Positions 37,547 to 46,919 of a DNA stretch of 64,000 nucleotides are shown piece by piece (within the stretch, counting starts at the first letter, position 1; every line of letters begins with the position of its first letter). Origin of the DNA: Rhizobium sp. BT03 (GTDB lineage Bacteria > Pseudomonadota > Alphaproteobacteria > Rhizobiales > Rhizobiaceae); contig NZ_CP125640.1 of the NCBI RefSeq assembly GCF_030053155.1, forward strand, positions 1,240,001 through 1,304,000, in the 5' to 3' direction. The notes beneath the pieces were generated by a model that worked only from the letters and a program-made list of their open reading frames with translations, did not search any database and was not told the origin of the DNA. The translations under genes were made by a program, and so were the position numbers.

Positions 37547-39136
37547 TCAGCCCTGGCCGTTGATCGGAAGTGCGACGAAGCGGCTTCCTTCACCGGACTG
37601 AATCTGGAACAGCGCGCGGGTGCGGCCGTCCTTCTTCGCCTGGTTCAGCACCTTGACGACATCGGCGGGGCTGGAGACCTCCTGGTTGTTGACCGAGGTG
37701 ATCTTCTCGCCTTCCTTGATGCCCTTGTCGGCGGCATCGGAGTCCGGGTCGATGCCGGTGATCGCCAGGCCCTTACCGTCATCGGAAGGACCGACCGTCA
37801 GGCCGAGATCGGCAAGAGCCTTCTCGGACGCCGGTGCCTCCGGCTGCTGCGGCTGGTTGTTGTCATCGGCGGACGCATCCTTCTGGTCGGCCGGCAGCGT
37901 GCCTAGCTCGACAGTCAGGGGCTGTGCCTTGCCGGCGCGCCAGACCGAAAGCTCGACCTTGCTGCCCGGCTGCATCGCACCGATGCGGCGGCTGAGGTCA
38001 CGCGCATCCTTGATTGTTTCGCCGTTCAGCGCGGTGACGACGTCGCCGGCCTTCATGCCGGCCTTGTCGCCGGGAGAGCCTGCCTGCGGGGCGACGACGA
38101 GGGCGCCGCTCGGCTCGGAAAGGCCGATCGATTCGGCGATGTCCTTGGTCACCGGCTGGATCTGGACACCCAGCCAGCCGCGCGAAACCTGGCCGTCCTT
38201 CATCAGATCGGCGACGACATCCCTGGCGGTCGAGGCGGGAATGGCGAAGGCGATGCCGACGCTGCCGCCCGACGGCGAGAAGATCGCGGTATTGATGCCG
38301 ACGACTTCGCCGCTGAGGTTGAAGGTCGGGCCGCCGGAGTTGCCGCGGTTCACGGCGGCATCCACCTGCAGGTAATCATCATAGGGGCCGGAGCCGATAT
38401 CGCGGCCGCGGGCCGAGACGATGCCGGCTGTGACCGTGCCGCCGAGACCGAAGGGATTGCCGACGGCGACGACCCAGTCGCCGACGCGGACATTGTTGTC
38501 GTCGGCCCAGTTGACGTAGGTGAACTTCTTGCCCTTGCCGTCGACCTTCAGCACGGCGAGGTCGGTGCGCGGATCCCTGCCGATCAGCTTGGCATCGAGC
38601 TCGGTGCCGTCATTCATGACGGCGACGAAGGCCTGGCCATCGGAAACGACGTGATTGTTGGTGACGATGTAGCCATCCTCGGAGATGAAGAAGCCGGAGC
38701 CTTGAGCGACCGGACGCAGACGGCCCTTGCCGGGGCCATTCGGGCCACCCGGTCCGTTCTGGCCGAAGCGCCGCTGATGGCCCTGCTGGCCGCCCGGATC
38801 CTGCTCGCCGAACTGCTTGAAGAAGCGCTTCAGCGGATGATCGTCGGGAAGGTCGTCAAAGCCGCGGCCGTTGAAATCGAAGGAGAAGCCGTCATTGTTG
38901 TCGGAGACGGGATTGACCCGGTTTTCGACCCGGACGGAAACGACGGCCGGCGAAACGGCATCGACGACATTGGCGAAGCTCGGGACGGCAGGTGCCTGAA
39001 CCTTGACGGCTTCGGCGTAAGACCGGGTGATTTCGAGCGGAACGCCGGTTGCAAGCACAGCGGCTGCAATACCGGCGACGGTAGAAGCCTTGAGCACAGT
39101 GGCGAGGGACGGACGTCCGTTGAAATTCTTGAGCAT
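37547..39136 (-). CDS. degP: Do/DegP-family periplasmic serine protease
   Basis: 529 residues with an N-terminal signal peptide or anchor (about 12-42, ending near SYAEA). The full catalytic triad is visible: His in TNNHVV, Asp in RTDLAVLKV and Ser in NRGNSGGP. Two PDZ domains follow (about 300-400 and 430-520). Gly/Asn/Gln-rich insertions lie near residues 105-130. DegP degrades or refolds misfolded envelope proteins. It is transcribed with the same polarity as the two-component pair. The window also holds a related protein without the triad (55847-56752), and the two can be compared directly. Confidence 0.92.
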   Translation of the reverse strand: MLKNFNGRPSLATVLKASTVAGIAAAVLATGVPLEITRSYAEAVKVQAPAVPSFANVVDAVSPAVVSVRVENRVNPVSDNNDGFSFDFNGRGFDDLPDDHPLKRFFKQFGEQDPGGQQGHQRRFGQNGPGGPNGPGKGRLRPVAQGSGFFISEDGYIVTNNHVVSDGQAFVAVMNDGTELDAKLIGRDPRTDLAVLKVDGKGKKFTYVNWADDNNVRVGDWVVAVGNPFGLGGTVTAGIVSARGRDIGSGPYDDYLQVDAAVNRGNSGGPTFNLSGEVVGINTAIFSPSGGSVGIAFAIPASTARDVVADLMKDGQVSRGWLGVQIQPVTKDIAESIGLSEPSGALVVAPQAGSPGDKAGMKAGDVVTALNGETIKDARDLSRRIGAMQPGSKVELSVWRAGKAQPLTVELGTLPADQKDASADDNNQPQQPEAPASEKALADLGLTVGPSDDGKGLAITGIDPDSDAADKGIKEGEKITSVNNQEVSSPADVVKVLNQAKKDGRTRALFQIQSGEGSRFVALPINGQG

Positions 39137-39316
39137 TGGAGCACCTTCTCTTGTTCTTAAATCTTCAGACCGGCGGCGCCGGATCAGTCGATGAATGCAG
39201 ATATAGGACGCCGCACCTTACTGCGAACTGTCCGGCCAATGAAAAGTTCGTAATGTTTGAGTTGTTCTGCTTGCCCGTGTTCGGGCCAACGCGACGAACG
39301 ATTGCCGTATTGTGTG

Positions 39317-39781
39317 TTACTTATCCAGAAGCTCGCTGAGCTTCGCCTGTTCGTCCGCCGTCAATTTGCTTCCCGTCGGCCTGCCAACCCTCTTGCGCGC
39401 AAAGACCAGCAGCGACAGCCCGCCGGCCAGCACCAGCAGCACCGGAGCGCCCCAGAGCAGCACCGTCTTCATACCGACACGCGGCTTCAGCAGCACGAAC
39501 TCGCCGTAGCGCGAGACGATATAGTTCAGCACTTCATCGTCGCTGTCGCCGTCTTTGATGCGCTCGCGCACAAGCAGGCGCAGATCCTTGGCGAGGTCGG
39601 CGTTGGAATCGTCGATCGACTGGTTCTGGCAGACCATGCAGCGCAGTTCCGCCGAAAGGGCGCGAGCGCGGGTCTCCAGCGCCGGGTCGGAGAGAACCTC
39701 GTCGGGATTGACGGCGAAGGCGGAGAAGGGCGTGAAGAGGATGAACAGGATGATGAGGAAACGGGAGAGAAAATACGACAT
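39317..39781 (-). CDS. ccmH: Cytochrome c-type biogenesis protein CcmH (CycL)
   Basis: 154 residues starting [16 protein letters not shown], a signal/anchor helix. The periplasmic domain contains the redox-active [10 protein letters not shown] (CxxC), and a second membrane helix lies near 107-128, the known layout of CcmH/CycL. It reduces apocytochrome cysteines for haem ligation together with CcmF. It is separated from ccmF by a 215-base palindromic repeat region rather than the usual tight spacing, so its expression may be partly uncoupled from ccmIEF. Confidence 0.9.
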   Translation of the reverse strand: MSYFLSRFLIILFILFTPFSAFAVNPDEVLSDPALETRARALSAELRCMVCQNQSIDDSNADLAKDLRLLVRERIKDGDSDDEVLNYIVSRYGEFVLLKPRVGMKTVLLWGAPVLLVLAGGLSLLVFARKRVGRPTGSKLTADEQAKLSELLDK

Positions 39782-39809
39782 CTGCGAGATGCGCCGAACC
39801 TCTCCTCCC

Positions 39810-39980
39810 CTCATTCCTGTCCTCGGGCTTGACCCGAGGATCGTCACAGGAATCCAGCCACGGCGCGTCTGCGCCGTGAATGAATCTATACCGCCACTCA
39901 AAGAGTCTTCCGCGCCCAAGGACTTGGGCGCGCTGGATTCCTGCGACGATCCTCGGGTCAAGCCCGAGGACAGGAATGAG
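39810..39980. repeat. Large inverted repeat between ccmF and ccmH
   Basis: Two 48-base arms (39810-39857 and 39933-39980) are inverted copies with one mismatch; they begin CTCATTCCTGTCCTCGGGCT and each contains the smaller palindrome CCTCGGG-CTTGAC-CCGAGG. The 75-base centre holds two further stem-loops, CACGGCGC-GTCT-GCGCCGTG and CGCGCCCA-AGGACT-TGGGCGCG. The structure resembles dispersed rhizobial palindromic elements. It lies inside the ccm operon. Confidence 0.75.
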
Positions 39981-39996
39981 GGAGGCCGTGGGGGCA

Positions 39997-41994
39997 TCAT
40001 TCCGCCGGCTCCATCGTGGGCGCTGCCGGCTTTGCCACCTTCGCCTTCCTCCGCGGCGCGCCGACGCGCAGGCGGCGGTCGCTGAGCGAAACCAGACCAC
40101 CGAAGGCCATGACCAGCGCGCCGCCCCAGATGCAGAGGATGAACGGCTTCCACCAGATGCGCACGACGATGCCGCCGTCCTTGGTGGCGTCGCCGAGCGA
40201 GACGTAAAGCTGGCTGAGCCCGAAGGTCAGGATGCCTGCTTCCGTCGTCGGCATCTGGCGGGCGGTGTAGAGGCGCTTGGCCGACCAGGTATCGGCAACC
40301 GCGACACCGGCGCGGCGGATGGTGAAGTGGCCGCGCTCCTCGGTATAGTTCGGCCCGGTCGCCGGCTGCATGCCGTCGAAATGCAGGCTGTAGCCGCCGG
40401 CATCGGCGGTCTCGCCGGGCTTCATCTCGATGACATGCTCGGTCTGGAACGTCGTCACAGCGACGATGCCGAGCACGCTGATGCCGAGTCCGGCATGGGC
40501 AAGGGCGGTGCCGAAGGCCGAACGCGGCAGGCCGGTCAGACGGCGCCAGGCGACAGCGCCCGCCACCTTGCCGATGCCGGCGCGATACCAGAGATCGGCG
40601 ATGGCCCCGAGCACCAGGAACAGCCCGGCCGCCAGCCCGAGCACTGATAGCACCGGCCCGCCATGCTGGAGATAGAAGAAGATCACCGCGGCAGCGAAGG
40701 CGAGGCCGGCCACCACATAGAGCCGCTGCAAAACGCCGAGCAGATCGCCGCGCTTCCAGGCCAGCAGTGGCCCGAACGGCACGATGACGATCAGCGGCGC
40801 CATCAAGAGGCCGAAGGTCAGGTTGAAGAAGGGCGGCCCGACGGAAATCTTGTCGCTGGTGATCGTTTCCAGCAGCAGCGGGTAGAGCGTGCCGGTCAAG
40901 ACCGTGCCGCAGGCGACCGTCAGGATCAGATTGTTGAGAACGAGCGCGCCCTCGCGCGAAATCGGCGCAAACAGCCCGCCGGCCGAAAGCTTCGGCGCGC
41001 GGAAGGCAAAGAGCGACAGCGCGCCGCCGATGAAGATCAGCAGGATGCAGAGAATGAAGACGCCGCGGGAGGGATCGCTGGCAAAGGCATGCACCGAGGT
41101 CAGCACGCCGGAGCGTACCAGGAAAGTGCCCATCAGCGACAGCGAGAAGGTCAGGATGGCCAGCAGCACCGTCCAGATCTTCAGCGCCTCGCGCTTTTCC
41201 ATGACGAGGGCGGAATGCAGCAATGCGGTGCCGGCAAGCCAGGGCATGAAGGAGGCGTTTTCCACCGGATCCCAGAACCACCAGCCGCCCCAACCAAGCT
41301 CGTAATAGGCCCAGTAGGAGCCCATGGCGATGCCGAGCGTCAGGAAGGTCCAGGCGGCGAGCGTCCAGGGCCGCACCCAGCGGGCCCAGGCGGCGTCGAT
41401 GCGGCCTTCCAGGAGTGCCGCGACCGCAAAGGAGAAGCAGACGGAAAAGCCGACATAACCGAGATAGAGCAGCGGCGGGTGGATCGCCAGACCGATATCC
41501 TGCAGGACCGGATTGAGATCGCGGCCCTCGGCCGGCGCCGGGTCCAGCCGCAGGAAGGGATTGGAGGTGAGCAGGATGAACAGGGTGAAGGCGACCGAGA
41601 TCCAGGCCTGGACGGCCAGCACATTGGCCTTCAGCGTCTCCGGCAGATTGCGCCCGAAGACGGCGACCAGGGCACTGAACAGCACCAGGATCAGCAGCCA
41701 GAGCATCATCGATCCCTCGTGATTGCCCCAGACGCCGGAATATTTGTAGATCAGCGGCACCAGCGAATGCGAATTCTCCCAGACGTTCTCGACGGAGAAA
41801 TCCGAGACGACATGGGCATAGGTCAAGACACCGAAGGAGAAGGCGACCAGCGCGAACATCGCCAGCGAACCTGATGTCGCCACATCCATCATCGCCCGGT
41901 CATGGCGGCGGGCGCCGATGACGGGCACGATCGAAAGAATGAGCGCCGTTGCCAGCGCCAGCACCAGCGCGTAGTGGCCGATCTCGATGATCAT
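39997..41994 (-). CDS. ccmF: Haem lyase CcmF (CycK)
   Basis: The start is taken at 41994 ([15 protein letters not shown]), overlapping the ccmE stop codon; the frame is open 18 codons upstream. The 665-residue protein has about 13-15 hydrophobic segments and the tryptophan-rich WWD domain ([17 protein letters not shown], about residues 230-247) that binds haem. CcmF is the core of the haem lyase that joins haem from CcmE to apocytochrome c on the periplasmic side. ccmE and ccmF overlap by four bases (ATGA), so they are translationally coupled. Confidence 0.95.
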   Translation of the reverse strand: MIIEIGHYALVLALATALILSIVPVIGARRHDRAMMDVATSGSLAMFALVAFSFGVLTYAHVVSDFSVENVWENSHSLVPLIYKYSGVWGNHEGSMMLWLLILVLFSALVAVFGRNLPETLKANVLAVQAWISVAFTLFILLTSNPFLRLDPAPAEGRDLNPVLQDIGLAIHPPLLYLGYVGFSVCFSFAVAALLEGRIDAAWARWVRPWTLAAWTFLTLGIAMGSYWAYYELGWGGWWFWDPVENASFMPWLAGTALLHSALVMEKREALKIWTVLLAILTFSLSLMGTFLVRSGVLTSVHAFASDPSRGVFILCILLIFIGGALSLFAFRAPKLSAGGLFAPISREGALVLNNLILTVACGTVLTGTLYPLLLETITSDKISVGPPFFNLTFGLLMAPLIVIVPFGPLLAWKRGDLLGVLQRLYVVAGLAFAAAVIFFYLQHGGPVLSVLGLAAGLFLVLGAIADLWYRAGIGKVAGAVAWRRLTGLPRSAFGTALAHAGLGISVLGIVAVTTFQTEHVIEMKPGETADAGGYSLHFDGMQPATGPNYTEERGHFTIRRAGVAVADTWSAKRLYTARQMPTTEAGILTFGLSQLYVSLGDATKDGGIVVRIWWKPFILCIWGGALVMAFGGLVSLSDRRLRVGAPRRKAKVAKPAAPTMEPAE

Positions 41995-42473
41995 GGCGTC
42001 GCCTTCGCCTCCTGGCCCTGACTTTCCTGGCCTTGTCCGTCTTTCCACAGCCCCTGCTGCTTCAGCCTGTCGGCCACGTCCTTCGGCATATAGGTCTCGT
42101 CATGCTTGGCGAGCACGGTATCGGCGGTAAAGATGTTGGTCCCCGGCGCAAACATGCCTTCGGTGACGACCCCCTGCCCTTCGCGGAAGAGATCGGGGAG
42201 GATGCCGGTATATTTAACCTTCACCGCATTGGCGCTGCCGTCGGTGACGGAAAATTCCACTGTCGAGCCGGCGCCGCGCACGACGCTGCCTTCGCCGACC
42301 AGGCCGCCGAGCCGGATTCGGGTTTCCGGCGCCACCGGCGTCTTTGCCAGATCGGCCGGCATATAGAAATAGGCGACCGACTGGCTGAAGGCGAACATCA
42401 CCAGCAGCACGGCGGCGGCAATGAAGCCCATGCCGCCCGCGATCACCGTAAGGCGCTTCTGCTTGCGCGTCAT
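41991..42473 (-). CDS. ccmE: Haem chaperone CcmE (CycJ)
   Basis: 160 residues: an N-terminal anchor (about 12-35), an OB-fold periplasmic domain and the haem-binding histidine in [11 protein letters not shown] (near residue 123), with a flexible Gln/Glu-rich tail. It receives haem covalently and passes it to the CcmF/CcmH lyase. It overlaps ccmI upstream and ccmF downstream by four bases each, making one tightly coupled operon. Confidence 0.95.
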   Translation of the reverse strand: MTRKQKRLTVIAGGMGFIAAAVLLVMFAFSQSVAYFYMPADLAKTPVAPETRIRLGGLVGEGSVVRGAGSTVEFSVTDGSANAVKVKYTGILPDLFREGQGVVTEGMFAPGTNIFTADTVLAKHDETYMPKDVADRLKQQGLWKDGQGQESQGQEAKATP

Positions 42474-43600
42474 TGCGTCGCTTCCTCCGTTGATATGCCG
42501 AGTTCCCTGGCCAGCGCCAGCAATTGCCTGCCCTGTTCGCCGGGTGGCGGGAAGGCCGCAAGCCCACGCTTCAGGGCGCCTGCGGCACGATCCTTGTCGT
42601 TCAATACGGCGTAAGAGCGGACGAGCCGCACCCAGCCTTCGAAATTGTTCGGATCGGCGCTGAGCTTGGCGTCGAGGCTCTCGACCATGCCGCGGATCAT
42701 CTGCTGCCGGTCGCCGGCGCTCATGTTTTCGGCCGCCGCCACATCTTCCGATGTCGGTCCGCCAGGCGCGGCCGGCTGGGCAGCCTCGCCGCCATTTCTG
42801 GCGATATGCTCATTGACCAGCGGCAGCCAGGGCGCATCGGCCGGCGATTGTTTTGCCAGCGCCTCGAAGGCCTGGCGGGCCTCGTCGGGCCGCCCCGCCT
42901 GCTCCATGCTCAGCGCGATATAAAAGCGAGCGCGCGGATTGTCGGGTTCCAGCGTCAGCGACTGTTCCAGCACCTGCCGCGTCTCCTCCGTCACCACGCC
43001 GTCGGAGACCGCCATCAGCGTTTCGGCAAGGCCGTCGAGCCGAGCCGGGCTTGGGCCGAGCAGCCGGATGGCATTGCGGTAGGCCAGTTGCGCGTCGTTC
43101 ACCCGCATGGTGCGCAGATAGATCGGCGCCAGCACGTCCCAGCCCTTGCCGTCATCGGGCTTCTCAACCAAGTGCCGTTCCGCCTTGGCGATCAGCACCG
43201 CCATGTCGTTGCCGGGATTTTCCAGCCGCGCTTCCAGCGGCTGCGAGGGCAGGTCCGGCCTGCCCGTCGTCAAATAAAGACAGAGTCCGAGAAGCGGCAA
43301 CGCCAGGAGCACAAAGGCTTCGGTGAAACGGTGATGCCGTGCAAGTTTCGGCGGCTCTTCCGGCCCGCCGGCGGAAACGGCGATCAGCCGACGGCCGATT
43401 TCGGCCCTGGCATAATCGGCTTCCTCAGGCGTGATCAGCCCGCCGTTGAGATCGCGGTCGAGTTCGCGCAACTGGTCGCGATAGACCGCCGCCTCACCCG
43501 CACGGATATTCTCCGCCGCCTTCGCACCGCGCAGAAGGGGGTAGAGCAGGACGGCAGCGACGACTGCCGTCAGAACGGCAACGAGAATCCAGAACAGCAT
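42470..43600 (-). CDS. ccmI: Cytochrome c biogenesis protein CcmI (CycH)
   Basis: The start is placed at 43600 ([18 protein letters not shown]); the frame is open 12 codons upstream. The 376-residue product has an N-terminal membrane helix, a cytoplasmic leucine-zipper-like loop ([17 protein letters not shown]), a second helix near 98-115 and a periplasmic TPR region (about 150-290). It presents apocytochromes to the haem lyase. It is the first gene of the ccmIEFH operon. Confidence 0.93.
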   Translation of the reverse strand: MLFWILVAVLTAVVAAVLLYPLLRGAKAAENIRAGEAAVYRDQLRELDRDLNGGLITPEEADYARAEIGRRLIAVSAGGPEEPPKLARHHRFTEAFVLLALPLLGLCLYLTTGRPDLPSQPLEARLENPGNDMAVLIAKAERHLVEKPDDGKGWDVLAPIYLRTMRVNDAQLAYRNAIRLLGPSPARLDGLAETLMAVSDGVVTEETRQVLEQSLTLEPDNPRARFYIALSMEQAGRPDEARQAFEALAKQSPADAPWLPLVNEHIARNGGEAAQPAAPGGPTSEDVAAAENMSAGDRQQMIRGMVESLDAKLSADPNNFEGWVRLVRSYAVLNDKDRAAGALKRGLAAFPPPGEQGRQLLALARELGISTEEATQ

Positions 43601-43690
43601 ATCGGCCCAAATACGTGAAGCGGGCCGCCATTCCAACTGCCAAAGCCGGAATGACGAAGATTTGAGGCTATAAGCCGCAATTCACCTGAT

Positions 43691-44116
43691 TTAGCCGAGC
43701 GGCGACCAGCTGCCATCCTCGTTGCGGCAGGCGGCACCCCGCACCACGGTGTCCTTGCCGTCAACGGTCAGTGTATGGGTATATTGCCGGCAGTTTTGCG
43801 AACCGACCTGATAGGGTGCGGCGGCGACCACCTTGCCGGTGACGTCCTTGCCGGTCCACAGCATCGGCTGGCCGACGGCAGCACCCTCCAGCGCCCGATA
43901 TTCGGCCTCGAGTGCCCGCTGCCTGTCGCTATCACCAAGCGTCACGCCGCTGCGGCCGACAAGGCCGCCCTGCAGCGCGGTGAGGAAGGCGGCCGAGGCC
44001 GAGGGCTTGCTCGAAAAAATGCCGCGTGAAGCGGCACCCTTCGTCGTCGTGCAGCCGGTGAGCGCGACGGCGACGAGGAGAGCGGAAGCGATCATGCCTT
44101 GCGAGCGTAAAATCAT
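43691..44116 (-). CDS. Surface-antigen-like small lipoprotein
   Basis: 141 residues. An N-terminal hydrophobic signal ends in ALTGC, a lipobox, so it is probably lipidated. The mature part has AEYRALE and, further on, GVTLGDSDRQ and NCRQYTHTLTVDGKD, resembling the rickettsial 17-kDa surface antigen/RT0821-type family of outer-membrane lipoproteins. The start could also be an internal Met at residue 8. It sits between ccmI and feuQ on the same strand. The function is unknown; envelope integrity is likely. Confidence 0.75.
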   Translation of the reverse strand: MILRSQGMIASALLVAVALTGCTTTKGAASRGIFSSKPSASAAFLTALQGGLVGRSGVTLGDSDRQRALEAEYRALEGAAVGQPMLWTGKDVTGKVVAAAPYQVGSQNCRQYTHTLTVDGKDTVVRGAACRNEDGSWSPLG

Positions 44117-44234
44117 TGCGTCGAACCACGATCAGGGGTCAATTTCAGCCGATCGAAGTGCAGCGTCCCCGTGTCAGCATTAAGGCAAAGCATGCTATAC
44201 ATTTGCCAGTATCTTTGTGACATCAAGCAGTTGC

Positions 44235-45638
44235 TCATGCAACATCCTTTGTGATGCCGGGCAGGATAAGCTTCGCTTTGAGCCCGCCCCATTCGCCGCG
44301 GGAAAGCTCCAGCCGCCCTTGATACTCACTCGATATCTCGGTGACGATCGACAGGCCAAGCCCGGTTCCGGGCTTGCTCTCGTCGAGCCTGCGGCCGCGC
44401 TTCAGCGCCTCGCGGATCTGATCGGGCTCCAGGCCCGGCCCGTCATCCTCGACGGCGAGCTCCACCCAGTGGCGGCGCGCGCTCGCCTCCGCTCCCCTGA
44501 CGTCGTCGCCGGCCTCGACGGCGGAAAGCCGGACCTTGCTCTTGGCAAAACGGGCCGCATTCTCCAGGAGGTTGCCGACGGTCTCCTCAAGATCCTGCTG
44601 CTCCATGGCGACGGCCAGATGCGGTGGCGAGATGACGAGATCGAATTCGGTATCGACGTTCAGCCGGCGCATGACGCGCACCAGCCGCTCCAGCGCCGGC
44701 TCGGCATCGGTGCGGGCGAGCACGGATTCGCGCTGCGCGGCGATGCGGGCCCGGTTGAGATAGGACTGCACCTGGCCCTGCATCGATTCCGCCTGGCTGC
44801 GCACCAGTTCGCCATGGGATTTTTCGAGCACGCGCGCCTCATTGAGGAGAACGGCGATCGGCGTCTTCAGCGAATGGGCGAGATTGCCGACCTGCATGCG
44901 AGCCCGCTCGACGATGCGGCGGTTGCTGTCGATCAGCGCGTTGACCTCATTGGCAAGCGGCAGAATCTCGCGCGGGAAGTCGCCCTTCAGCTGCTCGCTC
45001 TCGCCGGCGCGGATGCGCTCCAAGGCGGCACGCGCCTTGTCGAGTGGCTTCAGGCCATAGAGAATCGCCAGCGCATTGACGATCAGGCTGCCGACGCCGA
45101 AGCCGGCAAGCGCCAGATAGAGGCTGTGGGAAAAGGTGCGCACGTCGTCCTCGACGACATCGACATTGCCGGTGACGCGGACGCGCGCCGCGCGCCCGTC
45201 CGTGTCGAGCACAACTTCGGTTTCGGCCACCTGCACGCGGTTCCCGGAGGCATCCGTCACCTGGTAGTAGCGTTCGTAATTCTTGTCGAAGGGCGCCTCG
45301 ACGACCGAGGGCACCGGAATGAGCGCCGAGCCGAGCGAGGGCGACACCAGCGGCGCTGTCGTATAGGTGCCGAGTGGCTCCACCACCCAATACCAACCGG
45401 TCTTCGGCTGGGCAAAACGCAGGTCGCCGAGCTGCGGGCTGCCGCTGAGCGCGCCCTGATCGCCTATCGTCACCGAGTTGATGACGTTATAGAGCTGCGC
45501 CCGCAAGAGATCCTGGAAACCGCGCTCGGCGCTCTTGCGGTAAAGCGTGGAGATCAACAGGCCGATCACGACAAGCGCCACCGTCGACCAGACCGTGGTC
45601 AGCAGCAAGACACGTGCGGTGAGCGACTTAATTCGCAT
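44235..45638 (-). CDS. feuQ: Sensor histidine kinase FeuQ
   Basis: 467 residues. Hydrophobic helices at about 10-32 and 165-187 flank a periplasmic domain. HAMP, HisKA with NLAHSLKTPIAVL and HATPase_c with NLLENAARFAKS, EDDGPGL and GTGLGLSIV follow. The class is PhoQ-like. FeuQ forms a two-component system with FeuP; in S. meliloti it governs cyclic glucan export genes and osmoadaptation and is held in check by FeuN. The gene overlaps feuP by 11 bases. I assign the name from the conserved feuN-feuP-feuQ order. Confidence 0.8.
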   Translation of the reverse strand: MRIKSLTARVLLLTTVWSTVALVVIGLLISTLYRKSAERGFQDLLRAQLYNVINSVTIGDQGALSGSPQLGDLRFAQPKTGWYWVVEPLGTYTTAPLVSPSLGSALIPVPSVVEAPFDKNYERYYQVTDASGNRVQVAETEVVLDTDGRAARVRVTGNVDVVEDDVRTFSHSLYLALAGFGVGSLIVNALAILYGLKPLDKARAALERIRAGESEQLKGDFPREILPLANEVNALIDSNRRIVERARMQVGNLAHSLKTPIAVLLNEARVLEKSHGELVRSQAESMQGQVQSYLNRARIAAQRESVLARTDAEPALERLVRVMRRLNVDTEFDLVISPPHLAVAMEQQDLEETVGNLLENAARFAKSKVRLSAVEAGDDVRGAEASARRHWVELAVEDDGPGLEPDQIREALKRGRRLDESKPGTGLGLSIVTEISSEYQGRLELSRGEWGGLKAKLILPGITKDVA

Positions 45639-46299
45639 GTTTCGGCGCTTGAATGCGGTAACCGAGACCGCGCACCGTTTCGATCAGATCGACGCCCATC
45701 TTCTTGCGCAAACGGCCGACAAAGACCTCGATCGTGTTGGAATCGCGGTCGAAATCCTGGTCGTACATGTGCTCGACCAGTTCGGTGCGCGAGACGACCT
45801 CGCCCATGTGGTGCATGAGATAGGCAAGCAGGCGGTATTCGTGCGAGGTTAGCTTCAGCGTCGTACCGTTGACCGTCGCCTTCGAGGATTTTGTATCGAG
45901 CCGCACCGGGCCGCAGATGATCTCGGAAGAGGAATGCCCGGCCGCACGCCGGATCAGCGCCCGAATGCGCGCCAGCACTTCCTCGACATGGAAGGGTTTG
46001 GTGACGTAGTCGTCGGCGCCTGCGTCGATGCCGGCGACCTTGTCGCTCCAGCGGTCGCGCGCCGTCAGAATCAGCACCGGCACGCCGCGGCCGGCGCCGC
46101 GCCATTTTTCAAGAACGGAGACCCCGTCCAGCTCCGGCAGGCCGATATCGAGAATGATGGCATCATAGGGTTCGGTATCGCCGAGGAAATGGCCTTCCTC
46201 GCCGTCGAACGCCTGGTCGACGACATAACCCGCCTCCTTCAGCGTGTCGGCCAGCTGCCGGTTCAGATTGACGTCGTCTTCGACTACCAGAATACGCAT
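45628..46299 (-). CDS. feuP: Response regulator FeuP
   Basis: The start is set at 46299 (MRILVVEDDVNLNRQLADTL), where the receiver domain begins; the frame is open 67 codons upstream, overlapping feuN. 223 residues: a receiver domain with phosphorylation site Asp51 (AIILDIGLPELD) and a PhoP-type winged helix with LTSHEYRLLAYL and VRGLGYRIQ. In S. meliloti FeuP activates ndvA and related genes for periplasmic glucan export. The protein's operon context (feuN, feuQ) supports the name. Confidence 0.85.
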   Translation of the reverse strand: MRILVVEDDVNLNRQLADTLKEAGYVVDQAFDGEEGHFLGDTEPYDAIILDIGLPELDGVSVLEKWRGAGRGVPVLILTARDRWSDKVAGIDAGADDYVTKPFHVEEVLARIRALIRRAAGHSSSEIICGPVRLDTKSSKATVNGTTLKLTSHEYRLLAYLMHHMGEVVSRTELVEHMYDQDFDRDSNTIEVFVGRLRKKMGVDLIETVRGLGYRIQAPKHAN

Positions 46300-46352
46300 C
46301 GGTCCGCCTTCGTCCGCTTCAAATCGATCTGTCCTGAATAGACCGATTCCGC

Positions 46353-46601
46353 CTACATCGGAACCTTTACCGTCACCTTGCGTGGACGCTGTCCGTTGCC
46401 CGATACCAGAACGGTGATGATGCAGGTATCGCCCACCGGCTGCACGGAGAGAAGCTGGCCGCCCGTCTGCTCGACGACCTGGGCTGCCGCGGCGCTGCAA
46501 TCGCCTGCTACTCTATGAACGAGGGTGCCCGCGCCATCCGGTGAAGGCGCCGATACCACCAATCCGGCGGCCAATGCTGCGACGCTCAGAGGAAAGGCCA
46601 T
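46353..46601 (-). CDS. feuN: FeuN-like small periplasmic regulator
   Basis: 82 residues with a signal peptide (MAFPLSVAALAAGLVVSAPS) and a compact mature domain carrying two cysteines (GDCSAAAA and GDTCIITVLVSG), probably a disulfide. Its position just upstream of feuPQ and its length match FeuN, the essential small periplasmic inhibitor of FeuQ in S. meliloti as I recall. The ATG at 46601 is the first of the frame, since an in-frame TAG lies two codons before it. No strong ribosome site precedes it. Confidence 0.7.
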   Translation of the reverse strand: MAFPLSVAALAAGLVVSAPSPDGAGTLVHRVAGDCSAAAAQVVEQTGGQLLSVQPVGDTCIITVLVSGNGQRPRKVTVKVPM

Positions 46602-46919
46602 GTGCTATGCTTTCAAGGTAATGCCAACGTGGCCCGAATATGTACTCACGCGACCTGAATGGCAAATGAATGCGCTGTAATGCAGGGCATTTAGAACCAT
46701 TCTCGACTGCTGGCGGCAGCGGCTGAAACCCGCCGCCGCGCCCGGCTTCGGCAGCCTACTTCGCGTGGGAAAAGTCTGCAGCGCTAGGCACGCACGGAGT
46801 GCCGAGCGTGGACGAATAGCTGGGTGCCGCGGACCGCCGGGATTGCGATCGCAGCTTTTGCCGACCGGTCGAAGCTGTTATGTCCTTGCCGTTTCCGCAT
46901 TCAGGTCATTTCAGCACCA
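46602..46919. other. Divergent intergenic region, 318 bases
   Basis: Between feuN (leftward) and an MFS gene (rightward). It should hold the feuNPQ promoter. I see GC-rich and mixed sequence with no hairpin, small gene or RNA I can defend; GGCACGC-ACGGA-GTGCC around 46787-46802 is a short imperfect stem only. Confidence 0.35.
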
